Below are positions 36,559-44,261 of a stretch of 64,000 nucleotides of DNA, piece after piece. The stretch is taken from positions 1-64,000 of the forward strand of contig NZ_CBYL010000004.1 of NCBI RefSeq assembly GCF_000577335.1, written 5' to 3'. The notes under the pieces are model-generated. The model did not search any database. It was not told the DNA's origin and saw only the letters and a list, made by a program, of their open reading frames with translations. This DNA is from Faecalispora jeddahensis. GTDB lineage: Bacteria; Bacillota; Clostridia; Oscillospirales; Acutalibacteraceae. The position numbers and the translations under genes are program-made. Position 1 is the first letter of the stretch; the number at the start of each line of letters is the position of its first letter.

Positions 36559-37716
36559 ATGAGTTTGTTAAAGAGATTTTTTGCGGTACTGACCGCGTCA
36601 GTTCTGATGATCCCGCTGTTCCCGGCGGTATCTGCGCAGGAACAGGCGAAAACCAGCACGCCTGAGATTTCTGCCAAAGCGGCAGTATTGATCGATGCGG
36701 ACAGCGGCAAGGTTTTGTTTGCCAAGCAGGAATCCCTGCAGCTGCCCATGGCCAGCACAACAAAAATCATGACGGCCTTGCTCGCGTTGGAGCAGGCCGA
36801 AGTCAAGGACCCGGTCGTGACCGTTACGGATGAGATGGTTCGGGTGGAAGGCTCCTCCATGGGGCTGATGCCCGGGAACAAGCTTCGTCTGAGCGATCTT
36901 GCCGTGGGAATGATGATGGTTTCGGGCAACGATGCCGCCAATACCGCGGCGATTGCCATGGCCGGCAATGTGACAAAATTTTCGGAGCTGATGAATGCCC
37001 GTGCGCAGGAAATCGGCATGAAGAATACCCACTTTGTTACGCCCTCGGGCCTGGATTCGGATCAGCACTATTCAACTGCGTACGACATGGCGCTTTTGGG
37101 GATCGAGGCGATGAACAACAGCCGGTTTGCAGGGATCGTCTCCCAGAAGCAGATGACCGTCAAGTTTATCAACCCGGAGCAGACGATCAACTACGGGAAC
37201 CATAACCGCCTGCTCAGTCTGTATCCGGACAGCATCGGCATTAAAACCGGCTTTACCAAAAAGGCGGGGCGGTGCCTGGTCAGCGCGGCCCAGCGGGACG
37301 GCGTTCGCCTTGTGGCGGTTACGCTCAATGCGCCGAATGACTGGGATGATCATATCAAGCTCTATGACTATGGCTTTGCAAAGCTGCATTCGTTTACTCC
37401 GGATACCGCTTCCCTGCGTTATACGCTTCCCGTTGTTGGCGGCATGACCGATACGATTTCGGTGATTCCCGGCTCGGCGGACAGCATTTCGCTGACAGAC
37501 GATGAAATCGCGCGGCTTGTGCAGATGGTGGAGCTTCCGCATTTTGTGTATGCTCCCATCAGAGAAGGGGAAATGGTGGGCTCCGTCAGCTATTGGCTGG
37601 ACGGGAAGGTGATCATCGAGGTTCCGCTTCTGGCAGAGCAGGCAGTAGAATGCCCTCAGCCGGAAAAAACACGGATGGAAAAAATATGGGACAAAATCAA
37701 ATCGATTTTTCAATAA
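36559..37716 (+). CDS. D-alanyl-D-alanine carboxypeptidase (DacB/DacF type)
   Basis: 385 residues, S11 family. Signal peptide to about residue 26. Active-site STTK (Ser66, Lys69), SGN and KTGFTKKAG motifs are intact; the C-terminal domain ends in an amphipathic helix (MEKIWDKIKSIFQ) typical of membrane attachment. The position after ytfJ suggests a sporulation-type enzyme acting on spore cortex or wall. The start lies next to an occluding hairpin at 36530-36556. Confidence 0.9.
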   Translation: MSLLKRFFAVLTASVLMIPLFPAVSAQEQAKTSTPEISAKAAVLIDADSGKVLFAKQESLQLPMASTTKIMTALLALEQAEVKDPVVTVTDEMVRVEGSSMGLMPGNKLRLSDLAVGMMMVSGNDAANTAAIAMAGNVTKFSELMNARAQEIGMKNTHFVTPSGLDSDQHYSTAYDMALLGIEAMNNSRFAGIVSQKQMTVKFINPEQTINYGNHNRLLSLYPDSIGIKTGFTKKAGRCLVSAAQRDGVRLVAVTLNAPNDWDDHIKLYDYGFAKLHSFTPDTASLRYTLPVVGGMTDTISVIPGSADSISLTDDEIARLVQMVELPHFVYAPIREGEMVGSVSYWLDGKVIIEVPLLAEQAVECPQPEKTRMEKIWDKIKSIFQ

Positions 37717-37744
37717 ATCAGAAAATTCAGTTAGGAAGTAATTT

Positions 37745-38557
37745 ATGGCAAAAGACGTAAGACTGCAAAAAATGCTCGCGGACAGCGGAATCGCATCCCG
37801 CAGAAAAGCGGAGGAGCTGATCGCCGCCGGCGCCGTGCGCGTCAATGGAATGGTTGCGAAGATCGGCGACAAGGTGGACGTACGCAAAGACAAAGTGACG
37901 GTTCACGGACGAAATGTCGTAAAGCGCAGCAAAAATATATATATCATGCTGCACAAGCCCCGCGGATTCATCACGACCATGAGCGATGAAATGGACCGCA
38001 AATGCGTAGCGGAGCTGGTCAGCGAGATTCCGGAACGGGTTTACCCCGTGGGCCGGCTTGACAGAGAATCGGAAGGCCTGCTTTTGATGACGAACGACGG
38101 TGCGTTTGCAAACGCGATGACGCACCCCTCAAAGCATGTGCCGAAAACATACCGCGTCACTGTGCGCCCCGGCGTAACGGAGGATCAGCTGACGCAGATC
38201 GCCGTTGGAATTGTGATCGACGGCCAGAAAACCGCGCCCGCCAATGTGCATATCATTTCGCAGGAGCCGGGCAGAGTTGTGCTGGAAATCGTTCTGTATG
38301 AGGGCCGCAACCGCGAGATCCGAAAGATGTGCGAAACTCTGGGATTGGATGTCGCCCGCCTCAAGCGCACCGCTGTCGGCCCCGTTCGTCTGGGAATGCT
38401 CCAGCCGGGGCAGTGGCGGAACCTGACCGGGGAAGAGGTCAAGCGCCTGATGGTCGCGGCAAAAGAGGACAAAGCCGCCGAACCGGAGCCGGAGCGCCCG
38501 AAAGCTGCCGCCAGACCCGCGGTGCGGCGCAGCACCAAGTTTTCTTCTAAAAAATGA
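37745..38557 (+). CDS. rluB: Pseudouridine synthase (RluB/RsuA family)
   Basis: 270 residues. N-terminal S4 RNA-binding domain (RLQKMLADSGIASRRKAEEL), then the catalytic GRLDRESEGLLLMTNDG with the active Asp, and the RQIRRMC-like NREIRKMCE segment. It converts a uridine in 23S rRNA to pseudouridine; the exact site is inferred from RluB likeness. The basic C-terminal tail (about 30 residues) is unusual. AGGAAG precedes the ATG. Confidence 0.88.
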   Translation: MAKDVRLQKMLADSGIASRRKAEELIAAGAVRVNGMVAKIGDKVDVRKDKVTVHGRNVVKRSKNIYIMLHKPRGFITTMSDEMDRKCVAELVSEIPERVYPVGRLDRESEGLLLMTNDGAFANAMTHPSKHVPKTYRVTVRPGVTEDQLTQIAVGIVIDGQKTAPANVHIISQEPGRVVLEIVLYEGRNREIRKMCETLGLDVARLKRTAVGPVRLGMLQPGQWRNLTGEEVKRLMVAAKEDKAAEPEPERPKAAARPAVRRSTKFSSKK

Positions 38558-38560
38558 TAC

Positions 38561-38606
38561 CAAAGAGACGGGATGCTTCCTTATTTGAACATTCCGTCTT
38601 TTTTCG
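38561..38606 (+). terminator. Intrinsic terminator
   Basis: AAGAGACGGGATG and CATTCCGTCTTTTTT arms close a 14-nt loop after rluB. Confidence 0.8.
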
Positions 38607-38647
38607 CATTTTTCCGTATGACAATTGAATTTTTTGTGTCTTTCGGC

Positions 38648-38676
38648 TTGTTATTCCCTTGGGAATACAGTATAAT
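38648..38676 (+). promoter_or_regulatory. Promoter of the carboxyltransferase operon with an operator in the spacer
   Basis: TTGTTA and TATAAT with 17-bp spacing. The spacer holds a perfect 16-bp palindrome, TATTCCCTTGGGAATA at 38652-38667, lying between -35 and -10, a position that suits a repressor. Confidence 0.6.
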
Positions 38677-38823
38677 AATACCAAGTGTTGATTGCTGAAT
38701 TATGGATTCATTTTCGCTTTTTTTCGGAGAAGAAAGAACGGAATTGAGCATAAGTCATGAGTCATCTGTATGATCTGTATCGTGAAAAATCAGTATATTG
38801 CAAAGGAATGGAGGAACAAAAAC

Positions 38824-40182
38824 ATGAGTGTTGTCGGCAATAAAGAATTGCTACAAAGCGCTCGCGATGCTGCTGGGAGTAAAAAAGTGTATCAGCGCAT
38901 TTCCCTCTTGGTAGACGAAGGCTCCTTTCAGGAATTGGATGCTTATGCAAAATCTGCTGACCATTCGGCAGAGGTTGTAACCGGCTTTGGATATGTCGGT
39001 GGTCTGCCGGTCTATGTTTTTGCACAGGACAGCGAGGTCGACGGAGGGGCAATGTCCAAAACGCAGGCGTATAAGATTCGCAAGCTGTATGATCTGGCGC
39101 TGAAGACCGGAACACCGGTTGTGGGAATCTACGATTCTGTGGGCGGACATCTGAAAGAGGGAGCCGAGCTGCTCGCGGCGTATGGAGATATTCTGCTGAA
39201 AAGCAATAATCTTTCCGGCGTGGTTCCTCAGGTTTCCGTTGTGCTCGGTCCCTGCGTAGGCACTTCTGCTCTGATTGCGGCGGGCGCTGACTTTGTGATT
39301 ATGGCGGAAAACGCCACCTTTACCATAGAAACGGCGGATGAGAACGGCTCCGCAAAGGCGGCGTCCAAGCTCGGACTGGCCCACTGGGTAGAGAAGACCG
39401 AAGAGGATGCTTTGGACAGAGCGCGCAAGGTGCTTTGCCGCCTGCCCTCAAATAACCTGTCTCTTGTACCGGAAGCAGACGCTCTTGGCGTTTGCAGCAA
39501 TTCCGAGCTGCAGGAGGGTGCAAAGGTAACGGATATCATCAATGCGGTTGTGGATGACGGCAGCTACATGGAGTTCTGCCCCGAGTACGGCACTTCTGCT
39601 ATTACCGGTCTGGCATTGATCAACGGCGCGTCTGTGGGCGTGATCGGTTATCAGGATATCGTCGGCTCGTACTGCTGCTCGAAAGCCGCCCGGTTTGTCC
39701 GCTTCTGCGACGCGTTCTCTCTGCCGATCGTCACCATTGTGGACGCCGACAAGTTTGCGTCTCTGCGTGAGGCCGCAAAGCTCTCCGCTGCGTATTCCGA
39801 GGCGACGACCATTAAGATCACCGTGATTTCCGGCCAGGCTGTGGGTGCGTTCTATATTGCCACCGCAGGCCGCGGCGCCAATGCGGATGTGACAATGGCA
39901 TGGACCAGCGCGGTGGTATCTCCCATTTCTCCCGCTGCGGCCGCTCTGTTCCAGTCCGGCGACCAGCTTGCTGGTTCAGAAAATCCCATCGAACAGCGCA
40001 AACAGCTGATTGAAGATTATAAAACGACTCAGGCGTCGCCCTTTGCAGCTGCCGCCGACGGTTATGTGGAAGATATTATTCTTCCGGAAGAGACCCGCCA
40101 GAAGCTGGTTTCTCACCTGGAGATGCTGGCTGGCAAGCGTGTTTCCACCCTGCCGAAGAAGCACAGCAATATTCCGATGTAA
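38824..40182 (+). CDS. Carboxyl transferase (acyl-CoA carboxyltransferase / transcarboxylase 12S-like)
   Basis: 452 residues with two crotonase-fold halves. Elements include GPCVGTSALIAAGADFVIM and, in the second half, SPISPAAAALFQ. The fold binds CoA esters or biotin and moves a carboxyl group. It is shorter than the about 510-residue MmdA/PCCB enzymes because the N-terminal part is reduced. ATG 38824 has GGAGG 9 nt upstream. It forms an operon with the biotin carrier and OadA-like genes. Substrate not known; methylmalonyl-CoA is the leading candidate. Confidence 0.75.
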   Translation: MSVVGNKELLQSARDAAGSKKVYQRISLLVDEGSFQELDAYAKSADHSAEVVTGFGYVGGLPVYVFAQDSEVDGGAMSKTQAYKIRKLYDLALKTGTPVVGIYDSVGGHLKEGAELLAAYGDILLKSNNLSGVVPQVSVVLGPCVGTSALIAAGADFVIMAENATFTIETADENGSAKAASKLGLAHWVEKTEEDALDRARKVLCRLPSNNLSLVPEADALGVCSNSELQEGAKVTDIINAVVDDGSYMEFCPEYGTSAITGLALINGASVGVIGYQDIVGSYCCSKAARFVRFCDAFSLPIVTIVDADKFASLREAAKLSAAYSEATTIKITVISGQAVGAFYIATAGRGANADVTMAWTSAVVSPISPAAAALFQSGDQLAGSENPIEQRKQLIEDYKTTQASPFAAAADGYVEDIILPEETRQKLVSHLEMLAGKRVSTLPKKHSNIPM

Positions 40183-40235
40183 AAACAGTCCGCAAAACGT
40201 TTTTCGTATCGATTGAATGAAAAGGGGATATAAAA

Positions 40236-40634
40236 ATGAAAAATTTAATAGTCACCGTAAACGGTGTCGCTTATAACGTACAGGTAGAAGAAACCGGCGC
40301 TGCGGCTCCGGCGGCTCCCGCAGCTGCCCCGGCTCCTGTTGCTGTTCCCGCTTCGGTAGCGGCTGCTCCGGCCCCGGCTCCCGCTCCTGCTGCTCCTAAG
40401 GCGGCAAAACCGGCTGCGGGCGCGAACAGCGTGAACGCTCCCATGCCCGGCACCATTCTGAATGTTCTCGTTTCCGCCGGCGATTCCGTCAAGAAGGGTC
40501 AGACTCTTATGATCCTGGAAGCCATGAAGATGGAAAATGAAATCATGGCTGCACAGGACGGCGTGATTGCAGGTGTTCATGTATCGAAGGGTGACGCCGT
40601 AAATCCGGGCGACGCTCTTGTATCCTTCCAGTAA
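40236..40634 (+). CDS. Biotin carrier (biotin/lipoyl attachment) protein
   Basis: 132 residues. An Ala/Pro linker (about 21-60) joins a short N-terminal segment to the biotinyl domain. The biotinylation site is EAMKMEN, with Lys98 as the attachment residue. It carries carboxybiotin between the two enzyme subunits encoded on either side. The layout resembles the 1.3S subunit of transcarboxylase and the gamma subunits of Na+-pumping decarboxylases. Confidence 0.9.
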   Translation: MKNLIVTVNGVAYNVQVEETGAAAPAAPAAAPAPVAVPASVAAAPAPAPAPAAPKAAKPAAGANSVNAPMPGTILNVLVSAGDSVKKGQTLMILEAMKMENEIMAAQDGVIAGVHVSKGDAVNPGDALVSFQ

Positions 40635-40647
40635 GGGAGGCTGAATT

Positions 40648-42048
40648 ATGGCTAAAAAAATTGGAATTACCGAAACCGTTCTGCGCGACGCGCATCAGTC
40701 CCTGATCGCGACCAGAATGTCCACTGAGGAAATGATCCCTATCCTGCCGGAGCTGGATAAAGTGGGCTTTCACTCTCTGGAGTGCTGGGGCGGCGCCACG
40801 TTTGATGCCTGCCTGCGCTTTCTGAACGAAGACCCCTGGGACAGACTGCGCACCATCCGCCGTCTTTGCCCCAAAACCAAGCTGCAGATGCTGTTCCGCG
40901 GCCAGAATATGCTTGGCTACCGCCACTATGCGGACGATGTCCTCGATTATTTCGTACAGCGCAGCGTCGCAAACGGCATCGATGTGATCCGTATTTTTGA
41001 CGCGCTGAACGATCTGCGCAACCTCGAGCGCGCCATCAAGGCCGCCAAGAAAGAGGGGGCGCACGCACAGGTCGGTATTTCTTACACGACCGGCCCTGTC
41101 TTCACCAATGAGTATTATATCGACTATGCCAAACGGATTCAGGAAGCCGGCGCAGACTCCATCTGCATTAAGGATATGGCCGCTCTGCTGACCCCATACC
41201 GCACGGAAGAGCTCGTCAAGGCGCTCAAATCCGCTGTGGATCTGCCGATTCAGCTGCACACCCATTACACCTCCGGTCTTGCCTCCATGTGTATGATCAA
41301 GGGCGTGGAAGCCGGTGTGGATTGGATCGACACCGCGATGTCGCCGCTGGCTCTGGGCACCTCTCACGCGCCGACGGAATCGATCGTTGCCGCATTCGAG
41401 GGCACCGAGTACGACACCGGCCTGGATCTGGTTCTGCTCAACGAAATCCGAGAGTACTTCATGACTCTGCGCGAGAAGTATATTCAAAATGGTCTGCTCG
41501 ATCCTTCGATGCTGGCCACCAACACCAAGGCGCTGCACTATCAGGTGCCCGGCGGCATGCTGTCAAACCTGCTGTCGCAGCTCAAGCAGGCCGGCAAGGC
41601 CGATCAGCTGGAAGAAGTACTGCAGGAGGTTCCGCGTGTCCGTCAGGATTCCGGTTATCCGCCTCTGGTAACGCCCACCTCTCAGATCGTCGGAACACAG
41701 GCTGTGTTCAACGTGATCACCGGCGAGCGCTATAAGATGTGCACCAAGGAATTTAAGGATATGGTAGCTGGTAAGTACGGCAAGACTCCGGTTGAGATCG
41801 ATCCCGCGTTCCAGAAAAAGATCATCGGCGATGAAACACCGATTACCTGCCGCCCGGCCGATCTGCTTTCTCCCGAGCTGGAAACCCTGCGCAAGGAAGC
41901 AGCCCAGTGGACAGAGCAGGAGGAGGATGTTCTCTCTTACGCTCAGTTCCCGAAGGTGGCCGAAGATTTCTTCCGCAAACGCCGCGACGCCAAATATGGC
42001 ATCAACAGCAAGCTTGCAAACGAAGAGAAGCAGGTTCATCCTGTTTGA
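40648..42048 (+). CDS. Oxaloacetate decarboxylase alpha / transcarboxylase 5S-like carboxyltransferase
   Basis: 466 residues with a TIM-barrel carboxyltransferase domain. Key parts are DAHQSLIATRMS, CWGGATFDACLRF, KDMAALL and the metal site LHTHYTSG. The biotin domain usually found at the C-terminus of OadA is absent and supplied by the gene upstream. It probably moves CO2 between oxaloacetate/pyruvate and biotin. No membrane beta subunit (OadB) and no biotin carboxylase are nearby. GGGAGG precedes the ATG, 13 nt after the carrier gene. Confidence 0.88.
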   Translation: MAKKIGITETVLRDAHQSLIATRMSTEEMIPILPELDKVGFHSLECWGGATFDACLRFLNEDPWDRLRTIRRLCPKTKLQMLFRGQNMLGYRHYADDVLDYFVQRSVANGIDVIRIFDALNDLRNLERAIKAAKKEGAHAQVGISYTTGPVFTNEYYIDYAKRIQEAGADSICIKDMAALLTPYRTEELVKALKSAVDLPIQLHTHYTSGLASMCMIKGVEAGVDWIDTAMSPLALGTSHAPTESIVAAFEGTEYDTGLDLVLLNEIREYFMTLREKYIQNGLLDPSMLATNTKALHYQVPGGMLSNLLSQLKQAGKADQLEEVLQEVPRVRQDSGYPPLVTPTSQIVGTQAVFNVITGERYKMCTKEFKDMVAGKYGKTPVEIDPAFQKKIIGDETPITCRPADLLSPELETLRKEAAQWTEQEEDVLSYAQFPKVAEDFFRKRRDAKYGINSKLANEEKQVHPV

Positions 42049-42068
42049 TGTAATTCACATGGTATCTG

Positions 42069-42113
42069 TTAACAGTCCCAGGGCCTTTTTCAGGCGCTGG
42101 GGCTGTTATTCCT
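42069..42113 (+). terminator. Terminator of the carboxyltransferase operon
   Basis: AACAGTCCCAGGGC and GCGCTGGGGCTGTT arms with a T-rich end after the 5S-like gene. Confidence 0.75.
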
Positions 42114-42150
42114 TGCTGGCGCTTTTTTCCTCCATAATAAACGGCGAAGG

Positions 42151-42179
42151 TTGCAATTGTATTATAAAGCTGGTAAAAT
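42151..42179 (+). promoter_or_regulatory. Promoter of the yicC-spoVM block
   Basis: TTGCAA and TAAAAT spaced 17 bp, 60 nt upstream of yicC. Confidence 0.6.
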
Positions 42180-42240
42180 GAAGTGATAATATTTTGAAAG
42201 CTGGGCTTTCGCAAACTTACTAACGTTGGGATGATACGCC

Positions 42241-43119
42241 ATGATAAAAAGTATGACGGGGTATGGCCGCGCAGAGGGAACCCTGGATGGGCGATATATC
42301 ATAGTTGAAATCAAATCGGTCAATCATCGGTACTTTGAGTTTAACTCAAAGATTACACGGGGATACTCTTTTTTGGACGAAAAGCTGAAAGCGCTGCTGC
42401 AGCAGGGAATCTCCCGTGGCAAGGTGGACGTTTTCGTTTCTGTTGAAACGCTGGAGGACGCCGATGCGCAGGTTCTGGTAAATCATTCAATGGCTGCGGG
42501 CTATTTGAATGCGCTGAAAGAACTGCGCGACAAATATGATTTAAGGGATGACATCACTGTGATGGGCCTGGCCCGGTACAGCGATATCTTTACCGTTCAC
42601 CGCACGCCGGAGGATGAAGATCAGACCTGGGAGTATGTTTCCCAGGTGACCCGGCAGGCCATGGAGCAGCTGCTCCAGATGAGAGAACGGGAGGGAGCCC
42701 GCCTGAAGGAGGACATCTTGGCCCGTGCCGGGGTGATTCTGTCTCTGGTACAGACGGTGGAGGAGCGTTCCCCCGTTACAGTACAGGAATACCAGCAGAA
42801 GCTGCTGGCCCGCCTGCAGGATGTTCTGCACGACAGCAATATTGAAGAGCAGCGCATTTTGACAGAAGCCGCTATCTTCGCGGACAAAATTGCCGTGGCG
42901 GAAGAAACCGTTCGCCTGCGCAGTCATTTTGACCAGCTAAATCTGATGCTGGAATCCTCGGAGGCCATCGGCAGAAAGCTGGATTTTCTTGTTCAGGAAA
43001 TGAATCGCGAAACAAATACCATCGGCTCCAAAGCGTCTGATTCCCAGATCGCCTACATGGTGGTAAATATGAAAGCTGAAATTGAAAAGATCAGAGAACA
43101 GATTCAGAATATCGAATAG
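42241..43119 (+). CDS. yicC: YicC family endoribonuclease
   Basis: 292 residues. Starts [13 protein letters not shown], the family signature, and ends with the conserved [15 protein letters not shown] segment. YicC proteins act as endoribonucleases in stress-related RNA turnover. It is the first gene of a long co-directional block, as yloC is in Bacillus. remA follows 23 bp later. The site before the ATG is weak. Confidence 0.92.
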   Translation: MIKSMTGYGRAEGTLDGRYIIVEIKSVNHRYFEFNSKITRGYSFLDEKLKALLQQGISRGKVDVFVSVETLEDADAQVLVNHSMAAGYLNALKELRDKYDLRDDITVMGLARYSDIFTVHRTPEDEDQTWEYVSQVTRQAMEQLLQMREREGARLKEDILARAGVILSLVQTVEERSPVTVQEYQQKLLARLQDVLHDSNIEEQRILTEAAIFADKIAVAEETVRLRSHFDQLNLMLESSEAIGRKLDFLVQEMNRETNTIGSKASDSQIAYMVVNMKAEIEKIREQIQNIE

Positions 43120-43142
43120 TCATTCTTAGGAGGAAACACGGC

Positions 43143-43418
43143 ATGAGGCTAATAAACATTGGTTTTGGCAATATGGTGTCCGCCAATCGTCTGGTGGCAA
43201 TTGTCAGTCCCGAATCCGCACCGATCAAGCGCATCATACAAGACGCCAAGGAGCGCGGCACTTTGATTGACGCGACCTATGGCAGACGTACCCGCGCGGT
43301 GATCGTCACAGACAGCGACCATGTGATTCTGTCTGCTGTCCAGCCCGAAACAGTCGCCAACCGACTGAACGATCGGGAGGAAGATATTGCGGATGAGGAG
43401 CTGGATGAGGATGACTAA
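43143..43418 (+). CDS. remA: RemA-like regulator (DUF370)
   Basis: 91 residues. [18 protein letters not shown] and [10 protein letters not shown] are the DUF370 core. RemA is a DNA-binding activator of biofilm matrix and osmoprotection genes in Bacillus; the family role in Clostridia is less clear. The acidic C-terminus overlaps gmk by eight bases. AGGAGG precedes the ATG. Confidence 0.9.
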   Translation: MRLINIGFGNMVSANRLVAIVSPESAPIKRIIQDAKERGTLIDATYGRRTRAVIVTDSDHVILSAVQPETVANRLNDREEDIADEELDEDD

Positions 43419-44031
43419 CGGCTTGCTGCTGGTGTTTTCGGGGCCGTCCGGAGTGGGGAAGGACACAGTGCTGCACGAGCTGCTGCGCCAGAATGACTCC
43501 GTGCGGCTGTCGGTTTCCGCCACCACACGCAGCCCCCGCCCCGGTGAGATAGACGGAAAAGACTATTTCTTTGTCACCCGCGAGCACTTTCAGGAGATGA
43601 TCGAGCGCGGGGAAATGCTGGAATACGCCGAGTATTGCGGCAATTATTACGGTACGCCTGCTGTGCCCGTACGCGAGTGGCAGGAGCAGGGCCTTGACGT
43701 GATTCTGGAGATCGAAGTGCAGGGCGGCGCCCAGATCAAGCGAAAGCATCCCGATTGTGTCAGCGTTTTTTTGCTGCCGCCGTCGCTGGAGGTTTTGGAA
43801 TCGCGCCTGCGCCACCGTGCTTCAGACACCGAAGAGGTGATCCAGAAGCGCATGGAATCCGCCTGCGGCGAAATTTTAGAAGCGAAGCATTACGACTATT
43901 TAATTGTAAATGATACGGTAGACCACGCAGTGGAACAGATCTGTTCCATTTTGTGTGCGGAGAAACTCCGCTTTGGTCGTGCCGATGCCGATATTGAAAG
44001 GATGCTAAATTATGCTGAGACCATCACATGA
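43411..44031 (+). CDS. gmk: Guanylate kinase
   Basis: 206 residues. P-loop is [11 protein letters not shown], followed by [11 protein letters not shown] (GMP site). It phosphorylates GMP to GDP. The start could be ATG 43405 or 43411; AGGAG at 43396-43400 is spaced better for 43411. It overlaps rpoZ by 20 bases. Confidence 0.94.
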   Translation: MTNGLLLVFSGPSGVGKDTVLHELLRQNDSVRLSVSATTRSPRPGEIDGKDYFFVTREHFQEMIERGEMLEYAEYCGNYYGTPAVPVREWQEQGLDVILEIEVQGGAQIKRKHPDCVSVFLLPPSLEVLESRLRHRASDTEEVIQKRMESACGEILEAKHYDYLIVNDTVDHAVEQICSILCAEKLRFGRADADIERMLNYAETIT

Positions 44032-44239
44032 AGCTTTTTCCACCCCGAATTTGAGCCAATACTCGATTGTGGTTGCAGTTGCAAAACGCGCGCGAGAAAT
44101 CGCGGATGAAGCCGAAAAGGCAGGGGATATTCTGATTGAAAAGCCGGTAGATCTGGCGGTACGGGATTTTATCCAGCATAAATATAAGATTATTGTGCCG
44201 ACTCAGGAGAAAAATCCGGATTCTTTTTTTCACGAATAA
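44012..44239 (+). CDS. rpoZ: RNA polymerase omega subunit
   Basis: 75 residues. SQYSIVVAVAKRAREI is the omega core, and the ending NPDSFFHE is normal for Clostridia. Omega helps assemble RNA polymerase. In Bacillus coaBC follows, but here priA follows directly. Confidence 0.92.
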   Translation: MLRPSHEAFSTPNLSQYSIVVAVAKRAREIADEAEKAGDILIEKPVDLAVRDFIQHKYKIIVPTQEKNPDSFFHE

Positions 44240-44261
44240 TCCCGGCAGGTGAAATAATTTC

